Origin: Sphingomonadaceae bacterium
GTDB lineage: Bacteria > Pseudomonadota > Alphaproteobacteria > Sphingomonadales > Sphingomonadaceae
DNA: 59,761 nt
Assembly (NCBI GenBank): GCA_009926135.1
Contig: RFPL01000017.1
Span: forward strand, 1 to 59,761
Reading direction: 5' to 3'
Within the stretch, counting starts at the first letter, position 1. The number at the start of each line of letters is the position of its first letter. The notes under the pieces were generated by a model. It was not told the origin of the DNA. It did not search any database and was given only the letters and a program-made list of their open reading frames with translations. Positions 28,707 through 36,023 of this stretch are shown one piece after another. The position numbers were made by a program, and so were the translations under genes.

Positions 28707-28784
28707 CGGCTGCTCCAGACTGACTTCGCCGGCCGGTTTATCGCCCCGCAGACCGATGAACCGCGCGTGGCGCAGGATACCTTA
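28707..28784 (-). pseudogene. remnant of LigD ligase domain (OB-fold tail)
   Basis: Reading leftward in the frame of the polymerase gene, the bases just before its ATG translate to GILRHARFIGLRGDKPAGEV followed by SLEQP. This matches the last strand of the LigD ATP-dependent ligase domain and the linker to the polymerase domain in fused LigD. The frame is closed by TAA at about 28780 and nothing further upstream resembles the ligase. No ATG, GTG or TTG occurs in this piece, so it is probably untranslated. Confidence 0.65.
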
Positions 28785-28889
28785 CTCCTTGTCGCATTCG
28801 AAGCCCCGGCTGATGTCTGGGGGGCAATCAGGCGGATCCCTGTCGCCGTCTTTAAGTAACGCACCGGCTTGACGCTGAGGGCGCTCGGA

Positions 28890-28916
28890 CAACCGGTGCT
28901 GGTCCGGCGCAGTTCC
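28890..28916 (-). promoter_or_regulatory. EcfG-type promoter toward ligD-pol
   Basis: GGAAC, 17 bases, GGTTG on the minus strand. The pattern GGAAC-N16/17-cGTT is the known target of the alphaproteobacterial general stress sigma factor. It is divergent from the hemerythrin promoter. Confidence 0.6.
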
Positions 28917-28949
28917 CGGCCAGCGCGTGGCGCGCTTGCGATACGGACC

Positions 28950-28975
28950 GGAACAGCGGCCGGCAGCACCGGTTG
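28950..28975 (+). promoter_or_regulatory. EcfG-type promoter of hemerythrin gene
   Basis: GGAAC, 16 bases, GGTTG, 33 bases ahead of the hemerythrin ATG. Forms a back-to-back pair with the promoter at 28890-28916; the two -10 elements lie in a 13-bp inverted repeat. Confidence 0.65.
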
Positions 28976-29007
28976 TGCCTGTCCCAACTCCACTTCAGGA
29001 GCCTCCC

Positions 29008-29619
29008 ATGAATTTCTTTGACCGTTTAGCGGCCGCCATCACCCCAGAAGCGAGCGAGGAAGATCGCCTGCGCGCACGCAGCGAGGCCCAGGCACTCGCC
29101 ATGGAAGATGACTGGCTGGCCCGGGTGCTTGACCAGCACCAGGAAATCGAAAGCCTCTTTGCCGAAGCTCTTACAGCCGAACCGGGCGAGGAGCGACTGA
29201 CTGCCATGAAGAACCTGGGGCAGCTGCTTACCGCCCATTCGATGGCCGAAGAGGTCGTGCTCTATCCTGCGATTGCCCGCAGTGGCGAGAAGGGCGACGC
29301 GACGATGGCTTACGAGGAACAGTCGATGGCCAAGGTCGAAATGGCCGCGCTGGAGCAGCTTGATCCGGAATCGCATGAATGGGCGCAAAAGCTTGAAACG
29401 ATCCGGCAGGCCGTGGCCCACCACGTGTACGAAGAGGAATCCGAGTGGTTCCCGCAGCTGCACCGCTCGGTCAGCGAGGCGGAGGCCGACATGCTGTCGA
29501 TGCGCTTCGATGAAGAATTCGATCGCCACGGCAATGTTGGCACGAGCCGCATGAATGGCCAGCCCGCGCCGGGCATGGGCACCTCGGGCCAGACGCTCAG
29601 CGGCTATACTTCGCAGTAG
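29008..29619 (+). CDS. hemerythrin HHE domain protein
   Basis: 203 residues. A helical bundle with iron-ligand pattern LDQHQEIESLF, HSMAEEVVLYP, and VAHHVYEEESEWFPQL, as in HHE cation-binding proteins that bind a di-iron centre and sense or buffer oxygen, NO or peroxide. The last 30 residues are Gly/Ser rich and disordered. Start ATG at 29008 has CAGGAG upstream. The gene carries its own EcfG-like promoter, so it is a probable general stress gene. Ends with a strong terminator shared with the convergent hemerythrin-fusion gene. Confidence 0.85.
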   Translation: MNFFDRLAAAITPEASEEDRLRARSEAQALAMEDDWLARVLDQHQEIESLFAEALTAEPGEERLTAMKNLGQLLTAHSMAEEVVLYPAIARSGEKGDATMAYEEQSMAKVEMAALEQLDPESHEWAQKLETIRQAVAHHVYEEESEWFPQLHRSVSEAEADMLSMRFDEEFDRHGNVGTSRMNGQPAPGMGTSGQTLSGYTSQ

Positions 29620-29674
29620 CATTTGCACGACGGGCCAGCCGCCTGGCTGGTCCGTCACCGCAACCAGAACACAA

Positions 29675-29710
29675 GAAGGGCGCTGAACTAATGGTTCAGC
29701 GCCCTTCCTT
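29675..29710. terminator. bidirectional terminator between convergent hemerythrin genes
   Basis: GAAGGGCGCTGAAC, a 4-base loop and GTTCAGCGCCCTTC: a near-perfect 14-bp stem. T-rich on the right flank and A-rich on the left, so it can work on both strands. Confidence 0.8.
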
Positions 29711-29730
29711 GTTACAGCTGCAAGCCGGGA

Positions 29731-30969
29731 TTAGCGGCGATCTTCCCAGCCGCGCCGGGCGGCTTCGGAATGACCGCGGGAATCCCCGAACCAGCCGCCG
29801 CGACCCTGGTCACGGCCACCGCCGCGTCCTTCGTCGTCGCCACGCCTGCTCGAGCCGTACCGGCGATCGTCATCGTCGCTCCGCGAACGGTAGCCACCAC
29901 GATCGTCATCGCGCGAACGGGACGAACGATCATCATCGCGGTGCTCCCAGCCGCGCCGGGCGGCTTCGGAGTGGCCTTGGGAATCGCCATACCAGCCCGA
30001 ACCCTGGTTGCTCCGGCGGCCGCCGCCCGAGCGGCGATCGTCGTCGTCATCCCGGCCGCCTGAACGCGACGAGCCCGACCGCTCACGCTCGTCCCAGCCG
30101 CGCCGGGCCGCTTCGGAATGGCCGCGCGGATCGCCGAACCAGCCGCCACGGCCATCTTCGCGATCCGAGCGGGAAGCGCCGCGACGGTCGTCATCGTCAT
30201 AGCCCCGGCCGCGGGATGAACGGCGATCATCGTCATATCCGCCGCGCGATTCCATGAACCGGCCACGCTCGTCGCGATCCCGCGATCCGCGGCCATTACC
30301 GTTTCCATAATCCTGTCGCATGGTGCCTTGCTCCTTCTCTCGTGGTTGATCGAACTGCTGCAGCGAGACCGGTTCGGCCCGCAACTGCGATGGATCAGCT
30401 GCCAGCTCTTGCTTGAGCTGCGCCATCTGCTGCCCCAGTTGCTTCAGATCGAGCCCCCCCTTGCGGCCCTGTTCGAGGATCCCGTCTCCGGCTTCCTCTT
30501 CCTGGACGTGGTGCTTCACATATTCGGCCAGCACCTTGACCTTGGCGTCCCGGAACTCGCTGCTGCGACCGCGTTCGAGGTCCATGATCAGAACCTTGAG
30601 CGTGTCATGCTCGACCTGGGCCTCGTCCAGTTTGTCATCGGCCTCGGCTTGCTGGCGCACTGCCGGGTAAAAGATCCGCTCTTCGAGTTCGGCGTGGATC
30701 TTCAGCATCTGCGCCACCTGTCCGATGATCGATTGCTTGCGCGAGCGGTTGGCCGCCTTTTCATATTCAGCGAACAGCTTTTCGACTTCGCGGTGATCGG
30801 CCTTCAGCAGGGTGATCGCGTCGGTTCCGCTGTCCTGCGATGCGGCGCCCTGGCTGGCACCCTCGCTGGCCTGCGGCCCGGCGCTCTGCTTCCCGGCAGC
30901 ACTTTCCGCCTTTCCGGCGTTCTTGGCTGCTTCGTTCTGGGCTTGCCTGGATTGTTCGTCGCTCGCCAT
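29731..30969 (-). CDS. hemerythrin domain fused to disordered RGD-rich tail with GW repeats
   Basis: 412 residues. The first ~45 are Ala/Ser/Gln rich and disordered. Residues about 50-190 are a hemerythrin bundle (LLKADHREVEKLFAEY, MLKIHAELEERIFYP, EAQVEHDTLKVL, VKHHVQEEEAGDGI). The last ~200 are low-complexity Arg/Gly/Asp/Ser with three copies of a 17-residue motif GW(F/Y)GD-GHSEAARRGW. An internal ATG at 30321 begins the tail (MRQDYGNGNGRG) and has AGGAG exactly nine bases upstream, so the tail may also be made as a separate ~196-residue protein. The motif resembles short repeats of stress-induced disordered proteins. An EcfG-like promoter is at 31003-31028. Confidence 0.8.
   Translation of the reverse strand: MASDEQSRQAQNEAAKNAGKAESAAGKQSAGPQASEGASQGAASQDSGTDAITLLKADHREVEKLFAEYEKAANRSRKQSIIGQVAQMLKIHAELEERIFYPAVRQQAEADDKLDEAQVEHDTLKVLIMDLERGRSSEFRDAKVKVLAEYVKHHVQEEEAGDGILEQGRKGGLDLKQLGQQMAQLKQELAADPSQLRAEPVSLQQFDQPREKEQGTMRQDYGNGNGRGSRDRDERGRFMESRGGYDDDRRSSRGRGYDDDDRRGASRSDREDGRGGWFGDPRGHSEAARRGWDERERSGSSRSGGRDDDDDRRSGGGRRSNQGSGWYGDSQGHSEAARRGWEHRDDDRSSRSRDDDRGGYRSRSDDDDRRYGSSRRGDDEGRGGGRDQGRGGWFGDSRGHSEAARRGWEDRR
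29746..29796 (-). repeat. GW repeat copy 3 (17 codons)
   Basis: Encodes GWFGDSRGHSEAARRGW near the C terminus of the hemerythrin-fusion protein. Same unit as 29947-29997 and 30094-30144; the spacing between units varies (about 150 and 96 bases of low-complexity R/G/D codons). Confidence 0.85.
29947..29997 (-). repeat. GW repeat copy 2 (17 codons)
   Basis: Encodes GWYGDSQGHSEAARRGW. The half encoding GHSEAARRGW is almost identical in DNA between copies, suggesting duplication or gene conversion. Confidence 0.85.
30094..30144 (-). repeat. GW repeat copy 1 (17 codons)
   Basis: Encodes GWFGDPRGHSEAARRGW, the first copy in reading direction of the disordered tail. Confidence 0.85.
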
Positions 30970-31002
30970 GGTCGACCTCTCGCAATTTGGTTGGGGCCTT
31001 TG

Positions 31003-31028
31003 AAACCCGGGGCCGGGGAGAATGTTTC
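31003..31028 (-). promoter_or_regulatory. EcfG-like promoter of hemerythrin-fusion gene
   Basis: GAAAC, 16 bases, GGTTT on the minus strand, 34 bases before the ATG. One mismatch to GGAAC in the -35, so weaker evidence than the other sites. Confidence 0.4.
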
Positions 31029-31083
31029 AGTCCTGTCGGGCCGGGATTGGCTTGCGTCCGTGATCGTACCGAGGAGCCACCCG

Positions 31084-31764
31084 TTGGATGTCCGCCGCAG
31101 CTATTTGACCGCTGCCAATCCTGCGCCGCCAGGCCCCGACAGTCTGCCCGCACACGAATGGGCCTGGCTGGAAGCGCACTGGAAACCCGAGCAGCTGGTG
31201 GCCGATCGGGTGCTTTGTGACGGGGACTGCGCCAGCGAAGCACTGTGGCTGCTGGACGATGCCGTCACCGCGCGGGTCGCCCGCGACGATGCGGGGCATA
31301 GCTTCGAGATCGCAGTTGATGGTCCCGGTAAGCTGGCTTGCAGCTGGACTGCCGGGAGTGACCGGCCTTCGCCGTGGCGGGTCGAGGTGCGCCGCACTGG
31401 CATGGCCCGCGCGCTGGCCGGCCGCGATGTTGAATCCCTGGCCATTGCCGCCCCAGTATTCCACGCCCGCTGCCGGGCGGCGGTGCATGCCGAAGTGGTC
31501 GAGCTTTCGGCCCAGTTCGCATTATCGCGCCGCCGAACTGCGCGCAGCCTGCTGGCCGATCGGCTGGCCGGCTATTTCGATGCGTTCGGAGAGAGCGCCG
31601 TGGCGATCACGCACAATACCTTGGCCCGGCGGTTCAATCTGCGCCGGGCGACTGTGACGCTGGCCCTGCAGGAGCTGGAGGGGATGCAGGCGATCCGGTC
31701 CTATCGCGGGCGTATCGAGCTGAAGGACCGGGTCCAGCTGCTGGCGCTGGCCGAGGAAATTTGA
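31084..31764 (+). CDS. Crp/Fnr family transcription regulator
   Basis: 226 residues. An N-terminal beta-rich sensor domain of reduced similarity to cNMP-binding domains is followed by a dimer helix (AAPVFHARCRAAVHAEVVEL) and a winged helix-turn-helix (VAITHNTLARRFNLRRATVTLALQELEGMQAI). The usual cAMP-contacting GE/R-T residues are not visible, so it probably senses something else or binds protein. The start is best read as TTG at 31084: GAGGAG lies six bases upstream, and no ATG gives a sensible N terminus. It is transcribed divergently from the hemerythrin-fusion gene and may control the stress block. Confidence 0.78.
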   Translation: MDVRRSYLTAANPAPPGPDSLPAHEWAWLEAHWKPEQLVADRVLCDGDCASEALWLLDDAVTARVARDDAGHSFEIAVDGPGKLACSWTAGSDRPSPWRVEVRRTGMARALAGRDVESLAIAAPVFHARCRAAVHAEVVELSAQFALSRRRTARSLLADRLAGYFDAFGESAVAITHNTLARRFNLRRATVTLALQELEGMQAIRSYRGRIELKDRVQLLALAEEI

Positions 31765-31892
31765 TTCGCCGGACAGAAAATAGCGGCGCTGGCGGATTTT
31801 TTGCGGTGAGGCGGAACCGAAGCGGGCCGAGCTGCGTTTTCATCACTGCCGGTCCAATCGACCCCCTTCCCGCCATGGGCCGGCAATTGCCT

Positions 31893-31928
31893 GTGCCCCC
31901 TGCCGTATCCTCCCACGGCAGGGGGCAC
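31893..31928. terminator. strong hairpin after crp-like gene
   Basis: GTGCCCCCTGCCGT and ACGGCAGGGGGCAC form a perfect 14-bp stem with an 8-base loop, followed by ATTATTT. It lies in the 216-base noncoding gap between the Crp-like gene and the convergent Pro-rich gene. The U-tract is poor. Confidence 0.6.
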
Positions 31929-31980
31929 ATTATTTAGCCATCAGAGATATTTGGCCCTGCGGCAGCGCAAGCAATCGCGG

Positions 31981-32436
31981 CTATTTGCCGCGATTGCGGC
32001 GCGCCTTGCGCGGGCCCGTGTTGCGGCCTTCGCGCTGCTGGCACTGGTCCTGGACCGTCGCGGAGCAAGGCGGGTAGTCGCGCTGCGCCGCTGGCGGGGG
32101 CGGCAGATTGTTGTTGGTGTAAGTCACAACGCGCTCGCGCATCGTGTCGGCAGGCGGTGTGGTTACTGGCGGTGCGGCTGGCGGCGATGGCGGCATCGGG
32201 CTCGCATCAACCGGGGGTGCCGCCACCGGCGGGGTCTGATCGGGTGGCGGCGGAGCGACCGGCGGCGCCTCTGCCGGCGGCACTCCATCGGGTGCGGGCG
32301 GCGCGGGCATCGGCATCGGGTGAGGCATGGGCTGCGGTACTTCGACCGGCGCTTCGCCCGGGGCGGGCGGCTGCTGGCTCTGCGCGGCAGCCATGCTGGC
32401 AAGCGCCAGCGGGATCGCAATCAGGACTTTCTGCAT
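31981..32436 (-). CDS. secreted proline-rich protein
   Basis: 151 residues. A signal peptide (MQKVLIAIPLALASMAAAQ) with cleavage after AQS or AAA, then ~95 residues that are about 40% Pro with Ala, Met and Glu, and a C-terminal end with two Cys (YPPCSATVQDQCQQ) and a basic tail. The extended Pro-rich region probably spans the periplasm. Start ATG at 32436 has AAAGGAG upstream. An EcfG-like promoter precedes it, divergent from that of the GH130 gene. No family recognised. Confidence 0.75.
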   Translation of the reverse strand: MQKVLIAIPLALASMAAAQSQQPPAPGEAPVEVPQPMPHPMPMPAPPAPDGVPPAEAPPVAPPPPDQTPPVAAPPVDASPMPPSPPAAPPVTTPPADTMRERVVTYTNNNLPPPPAAQRDYPPCSATVQDQCQQREGRNTGPRKARRNRGK

Positions 32437-32463
32437 CGGAGGCTCCTTTGCTTGGGCCAGACG

Positions 32464-32489
32464 AAACCGGAAGCACTTGCGGCAGTTCC
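32464..32489 (-). promoter_or_regulatory. EcfG-type promoter of Pro-rich protein gene
   Basis: GGAAC, 16 bases, GGTTT on the minus strand, 28 bases before the ATG. Confidence 0.65.
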
Positions 32490-32500
32490 CCGTTCCCCAC

Positions 32501-32527
32501 GGAACCCGGGTTGCAACGCCGTGGTTG
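32501..32527 (+). promoter_or_regulatory. EcfG-type promoter of GH130 gene
   Basis: GGAAC, 17 bases, GGTTG, 29 bases before the ATG at 32556. Back-to-back with the promoter at 32464-32489. Confidence 0.6.
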
Positions 32528-32555
32528 AGCGGCGGATAGATGATGAAGGGAACCA

Positions 32556-33845
32556 ATGCCGCCATCCGCTAGCCTGGGCTGGGTTCATCCGTTGCGGCTC
32601 TACGCCGAACCGGCGCGGACCGTCGTGCGGCCATTCCACCTGGCGCTTCAGGGCCATGGTTCGCGCAAGAGCCGGCTGGAAGCGCTGGTTGATAACATCC
32701 TGGCGCTCGATCCGGCGGTCGTCAGCCAGGAACTGGAGCTGGTGCTGAGCGACTTTGGCCAGCGCCATTGGCAGATCGAGGACGTGCTCGACCAGCGCTT
32801 CAACCAGGTAGCCTGGCAGCTGAAGCTTGATCCGGTCGGGATACCGCGCGCTACGCGGCGGCTGATCGGCGGCTATTTCTGCCACGAATACAGCTACGCT
32901 GCAGCAGCGGTGATGAACCCCAGCGCCGTGCGCCATCCCGATCAGTCAGGCCTGAAGGAAGGCTCTGTCCGCTTCATCATGGCCGAGCGGGCCGTGGGCG
33001 AAGGGCACATCTCCTCGATCGCCTTTCGCGAAGGGATCGTGACCGAGGAGCGCGAACTGACGCTTCAGCCTCAGCCGCCCTTCGCCACTGCAGCCCTGCT
33101 GGCAGCGGCCGAACCACGCAGCGGGATCAACTTCCTGCGCCGGCACAGGGACAGCCCGATTTCGGGGACGGTGATCTTTCCGGTTACCGAGGCGCAGAGC
33201 AATGGTCTGGAAGACCTGCGGCTGGTGGAGTTCAGGCACGACGATGGCAGCCGCGAATGGCTGGGCACCTATGCCGCCTATGGCAGCCATGAAATGACTG
33301 CGGAGCTGTTCCGCACCGCCGATTTCGATCACTTCGCGCTGGAGCCGATCCAGGGGCGGGGCGCACAGCAAAAGGGCATGGCACTGTTCCCGCGCAAGAT
33401 CGGCGGCGGCTATGCGATGCTTGGCCGGGCCGACGGCAAGAATGTCACGCTGATCCGCTCGCCGTCCTTTACCCGTTGGGACGAAGGTGCGGTGCTGCTG
33501 GAGCCGCGCTTTCCCTGGGAGCTGGTCCAGATCGGCAATTGCGGATCGCCGATCGAGCTTGATGCGGGGTGGCTGGTGCTGACTCACGGAGTTGGCGCGA
33601 TGCGCAAGTATTCGATCGGGGCCATGCTTCTCGACAAGGACGATCCCTCGAAAGTCCTGGGCCGGACTGCCCGTCCGCTGGTTTCAGCGGCCGATCAGGA
33701 CCGCGCCGGCTATGTCCCGAACGTGGTCTACACCTGCGGGGCGATGCGGGTTGGTAAAGATCAGCTGTTCGTGCCCTACGGCGTTGCCGATAGCTCGATC
33801 TGCTTCGGCTTCTTCGCGATTAGCGCCATATTGAACCTTCTCTAG
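32556..33845 (+). CDS. GH130 family glycoside phosphorylase/hydrolase
   Basis: 429 residues. The C-terminal two thirds are a five-bladed propeller of GH130 type (EEFRHDDG-like strands, FTRWDEGAVLLEP, IELDAGWLVLTHGVG, GYVPNVVYTCGAM, VPYGVADSSICFGF). GH130 enzymes act on beta-mannosides, most by phosphorolysis. The N-terminal ~110 residues are an extra helical region (SLGWVHPLRLYAEPARTVVR ...). Start ATG at 32556 is supported by the EcfG-like promoter just upstream. In this stress island it could remodel a compatible solute or storage glycan; the acceptor is unknown. Confidence 0.8.
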   Translation: MPPSASLGWVHPLRLYAEPARTVVRPFHLALQGHGSRKSRLEALVDNILALDPAVVSQELELVLSDFGQRHWQIEDVLDQRFNQVAWQLKLDPVGIPRATRRLIGGYFCHEYSYAAAAVMNPSAVRHPDQSGLKEGSVRFIMAERAVGEGHISSIAFREGIVTEERELTLQPQPPFATAALLAAAEPRSGINFLRRHRDSPISGTVIFPVTEAQSNGLEDLRLVEFRHDDGSREWLGTYAAYGSHEMTAELFRTADFDHFALEPIQGRGAQQKGMALFPRKIGGGYAMLGRADGKNVTLIRSPSFTRWDEGAVLLEPRFPWELVQIGNCGSPIELDAGWLVLTHGVGAMRKYSIGAMLLDKDDPSKVLGRTARPLVSAADQDRAGYVPNVVYTCGAMRVGKDQLFVPYGVADSSICFGFFAISAILNLL

Positions 33846-33879
33846 CTGGCCCTGGCTGGGCGCAATGCGCTTGGTTTCC

Positions 33880-33905
33880 GGAACAATTGTCCGCGTGAGC
33901 GGTTC
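33880..33905 (+). promoter_or_regulatory. EcfG-type promoter of 66-aa membrane protein gene
   Basis: GGAAC, 16 bases, GGTTC, 27 bases before the ATG at 33932. Confidence 0.6.
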
Positions 33906-33931
33906 TGCGGCCTGAACTGGAGTGCGGCGGC

Positions 33932-34132
33932 ATGGAGGAACAACCGATCGAGCGCACGACCGATGAGGTCCGCGCAGGCTCGACTCCCGGAATTGTCCGG
34001 TGGGTCCTGCTGATATCGTTGATCCTGATACTGCTCGCCTTCGGGCTGGTGATGTTGTTGGCAATGCGCAACGACCGGGTGCCGCAAGAGCAGCAGACCC
34101 CGGCGCAGCCAGCTTCCGACGCCAGCGGATAA
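33932..34132 (+). CDS. small single-pass membrane protein
   Basis: 66 residues: acidic N terminus (MEEQPIERTTDEVRAG), one strong helix (about 22-44, VRWVLLISLILILLAFGLVMLL) and a Gln/Pro tail of ~20 residues. No family recognised. Reality is supported by its own EcfG-like promoter and by its place next to phyR. Probably a stress-induced inner-membrane peptide. Confidence 0.7.
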   Translation: MEEQPIERTTDEVRAGSTPGIVRWVLLISLILILLAFGLVMLLAMRNDRVPQEQQTPAQPASDASG

Positions 34133-34133
34133 T

Positions 34134-34184
34134 CACTTCCAGCAGCCCGGTTATTTACCGACCACCGAGGGGCTGCTGGAAGTG
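34134..34184. repeat. 15-bp perfect inverted repeat
   Basis: CACTTCCAGCAGCCC at 34134-34148 and its exact complement at 34170-34184 with a 21-base loop. It lies between convergent genes (66-aa protein and phyR) and probably helps end both transcripts, but there is no T-run. Confidence 0.55.
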
Positions 34185-34213
34185 GTGCCAATTCGGAACT
34201 AATCTTGGCGCCG

Positions 34214-34999
34214 TCAGGCCGCCTGCAAGCCAGGCTGGCTTTCGCGGTGAACCAGCAAGGCCTGCCAGATCGTCGCGGTCACGGTTTCGGGTTCAAACGG
34301 CTTGGTGATGAGATAGGTCGGTTCAGGCCGCTCGCCTGTCAGCAGTCGCTGCGGGAAAGCCGTTATGAAGATTACCGGGACCGAGAATTCGCCCAGGATA
34401 TCCTTCACCGCATCGATCCCGCTCGATCCATCGGCCAGACTGATATCCGCCAGGATCAGATCCGGGAGGACGTCCTTGGCCATGGCGACTGCCTCGTCGC
34501 GGGTTCGGGCGACCCCGGCAACGGTGTTGCCCAGGCCCTGCACGATCTTGCGCAGGTGCATGGCGATGATCGCCTCGTCCTCGATGATCATTACCGAGGC
34601 CCGCAGCTGCGCCTCCAGCTGGACTCGGGCATTGCCGATCATCATCCTGACCTGATCTTCGGTGCTGTCGAGGATCTCGGCGCACTGTGCGGCAGAGAAG
34701 CCCTCGACCATGGTCAGCAACATCGCCTCGCGCGTGCTGACCGGCAGATGGGCGATCAGCCCCTCAGCCAGGGTGACCGACTGCATCGGATTCCAGATGC
34801 GGTGGAACAGCCGGAACAGGTTGAGCCGGCCAGCACCCTCTTCGCCCAGGAGAGCTGGATCAGCGATGATCCCTTCCAGCATTTCGCGGACGGCCGCATC
34901 GCCCAGGGTCTGCGATCCGGTAATCGCGCGCGCATAGCGGCGCAGATACGGCAATTCGCTGGCAACTCGCTCGCGCAGCGAGTTTGTGTGTTCAGGCAT
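34214..34999 (-). CDS. phyR: general stress response regulator PhyR
   Basis: 261 residues. An N-terminal sigma-like domain (region 2: LPYLRRYARAITGSQTLGD; region 4: HLPVSTREAMLLTMVEGFSAAQCAEIL) and a C-terminal receiver (VMIIEDEAIIAMHL, phospho-Asp185 in LILADISLADG, FITAFP, LITKPF). When phosphorylated the sigma-like domain binds NepR and frees EcfG. Start ATG at 34999. It is divergent from nepR-ecfG and the kinase, the classic GSR locus layout. Its promoter at 35029-35054 looks EcfG-dependent, giving positive feedback. Confidence 0.95.
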   Translation of the reverse strand: MPEHTNSLRERVASELPYLRRYARAITGSQTLGDAAVREMLEGIIADPALLGEEGAGRLNLFRLFHRIWNPMQSVTLAEGLIAHLPVSTREAMLLTMVEGFSAAQCAEILDSTEDQVRMMIGNARVQLEAQLRASVMIIEDEAIIAMHLRKIVQGLGNTVAGVARTRDEAVAMAKDVLPDLILADISLADGSSGIDAVKDILGEFSVPVIFITAFPQRLLTGERPEPTYLITKPFEPETVTATIWQALLVHRESQPGLQAA

Positions 35000-35028
35000 T
35001 GGAACTCCCTTCTCGTCTCCAACCCCCC

Positions 35029-35054
35029 AAGCGACCGATGTAGTAAATTGTTCC
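35029..35054 (-). promoter_or_regulatory. EcfG-like promoter of phyR
   Basis: GGAAC, 16 bases, CGCTT on the minus strand, 30 bases before the phyR ATG. The -10 has a C where the consensus has T, as in two other sites of this island. Confidence 0.6.
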
Positions 35055-35060
35055 ATTCCG

Positions 35061-35086
35061 GGAACCATGCCGCGCCGGGCTGGTTT
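35061..35086 (+). promoter_or_regulatory. EcfG-type promoter of nepR-ecfG operon
   Basis: GGAAC, 16 bases, GGTTT. It gives a ~130-base leader before the nepR ATG and implies autoregulation of the sigma factor. Confidence 0.6.
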
Positions 35087-35220
35087 CACCCTGCGACAAT
35101 GCGAAGGGCGCGCTCGCATTGGCCTATCGCATTTCGGTCTGGATCAAAACAGAATGAACAGGGCAGACTAAGTTGGGACGTACTTCATTATCGACCGCCA
35201 GCGAAGGCGACAGGGCGCAC

Positions 35221-35430
35221 ATGTCAGAAACCGCAAAGCACAAGCACGGGAAGCCGGCCAAGAACGCGTCGCTGGACGGAAAGGACATCGATTTGCCGCG
35301 TCCCGACATGGCGTTTGATCCGATCGCGGCGGCCCTGCGCCAGCTCCACGAGCAAATCGCAAGCGAACAAATTCCCGACGATTTTCTGGACCTGCTCGAT
35401 CAACTTGATGACCGGTCCGGACCTGAATGA
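35221..35430 (+). CDS. nepR: anti-sigma factor NepR
   Basis: 69 residues. A short N-terminal Lys/His-rich stretch, then the NepR core: AALRQLHEQIASEQIPDDFLDLLDQLD, two amphipathic helices that clamp EcfG and are pulled off by phosphorylated PhyR. Length and position between phyR and ecfG are standard. ATG at 35221 is used; a TTG 48 bases upstream is a weaker option. The stop overlaps the ecfG ATG (ATGA), coupling their translation. Confidence 0.9.
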   Translation: MSETAKHKHGKPAKNASLDGKDIDLPRPDMAFDPIAAALRQLHEQIASEQIPDDFLDLLDQLDDRSGPE

Positions 35431-36023
35431 CTGCCCAGCAGCCCAGTCAGCGTGAAAGTGCTGAGACTGTGTCCGGCGAAGCGACGCTGAGCAAGGAAGA
35501 ATTCAGGCGCCAGGTCATTGCCATCCTGCCGCAACTGCGTGCCTTCGCCCGGGGCCTGTGCGGTAACCGTGACCTGGCGGATGACCTGACCCAGGAAGCG
35601 ATGATGCGGGCCTGGGCCTCGCTCCACACCTTCAGGGTCGGGACCAATTTCAAGGCGTGGATGTTCATCATCCTGCGCAACCGCTGCTATTCGATGGCCA
35701 AGAAGAATTCCCGGCTGGTTTCCTGGGACCCCGAAGCGGCCGAACGCATCCTGGTCGAACCGCCCACCCAGCATGTCGGGATTGACCTGATGGATGTGCA
35801 GCGCGCGCTCGAAAAGCTGCCGACCGAGCAGCGCGAAATGCTGATGCTGGTCGCCGCCGACATGAGTTATGAGGAGGCGGCCGAGATCACCGGCTGCGCA
35901 ATCGGAACGGTCAAGAGCCGGATTGCCCGCGGGCGCGTGGCGCTCAAGCGCTTGCTGGGCGAGGGGGACGAGGCTGCGGCGGCCCCGACCAAGCCCGGGG
36001 GAGAGGCGACACGCGAGCGGTGA
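35427..36023 (+). CDS. ecfG: ECF sigma factor EcfG (general stress)
   Basis: 198 residues. Sigma region 2 (ILPQLRAFARGLCGNRDLADDLTQEAMMRAW, FKAWMFIILRNRCYSMAKK) and region 4 (LEKLPTEQREMLMLVAADMSYEEAAEITGCAIGTVKSRIARGR), the EcfG/ECF15 type. It directs RNA polymerase to GGAAC-N16/17-cGTT promoters, many of which lie in the surrounding 12 kb. The C-terminal ~25 residues are disordered. Coupled to nepR upstream and overlapping the kinase start downstream. Confidence 0.95.
   Translation: MTAQQPSQRESAETVSGEATLSKEEFRRQVIAILPQLRAFARGLCGNRDLADDLTQEAMMRAWASLHTFRVGTNFKAWMFIILRNRCYSMAKKNSRLVSWDPEAAERILVEPPTQHVGIDLMDVQRALEKLPTEQREMLMLVAADMSYEEAAEITGCAIGTVKSRIARGRVALKRLLGEGDEAAAAPTKPGGEATRER

Noticed and set aside
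30328..31083. 5' extension of the crp-like frame (to 478 codons)
   Set aside because: The extension overlaps the hemerythrin-fusion gene on the other strand and has no regulator features; GAGGAG before TTG at 31084 sets the start.
34134..34184. Intrinsic terminator
   Set aside because: The stem is perfect but has a 21-base loop and no T-run, so only an inverted repeat is claimed.
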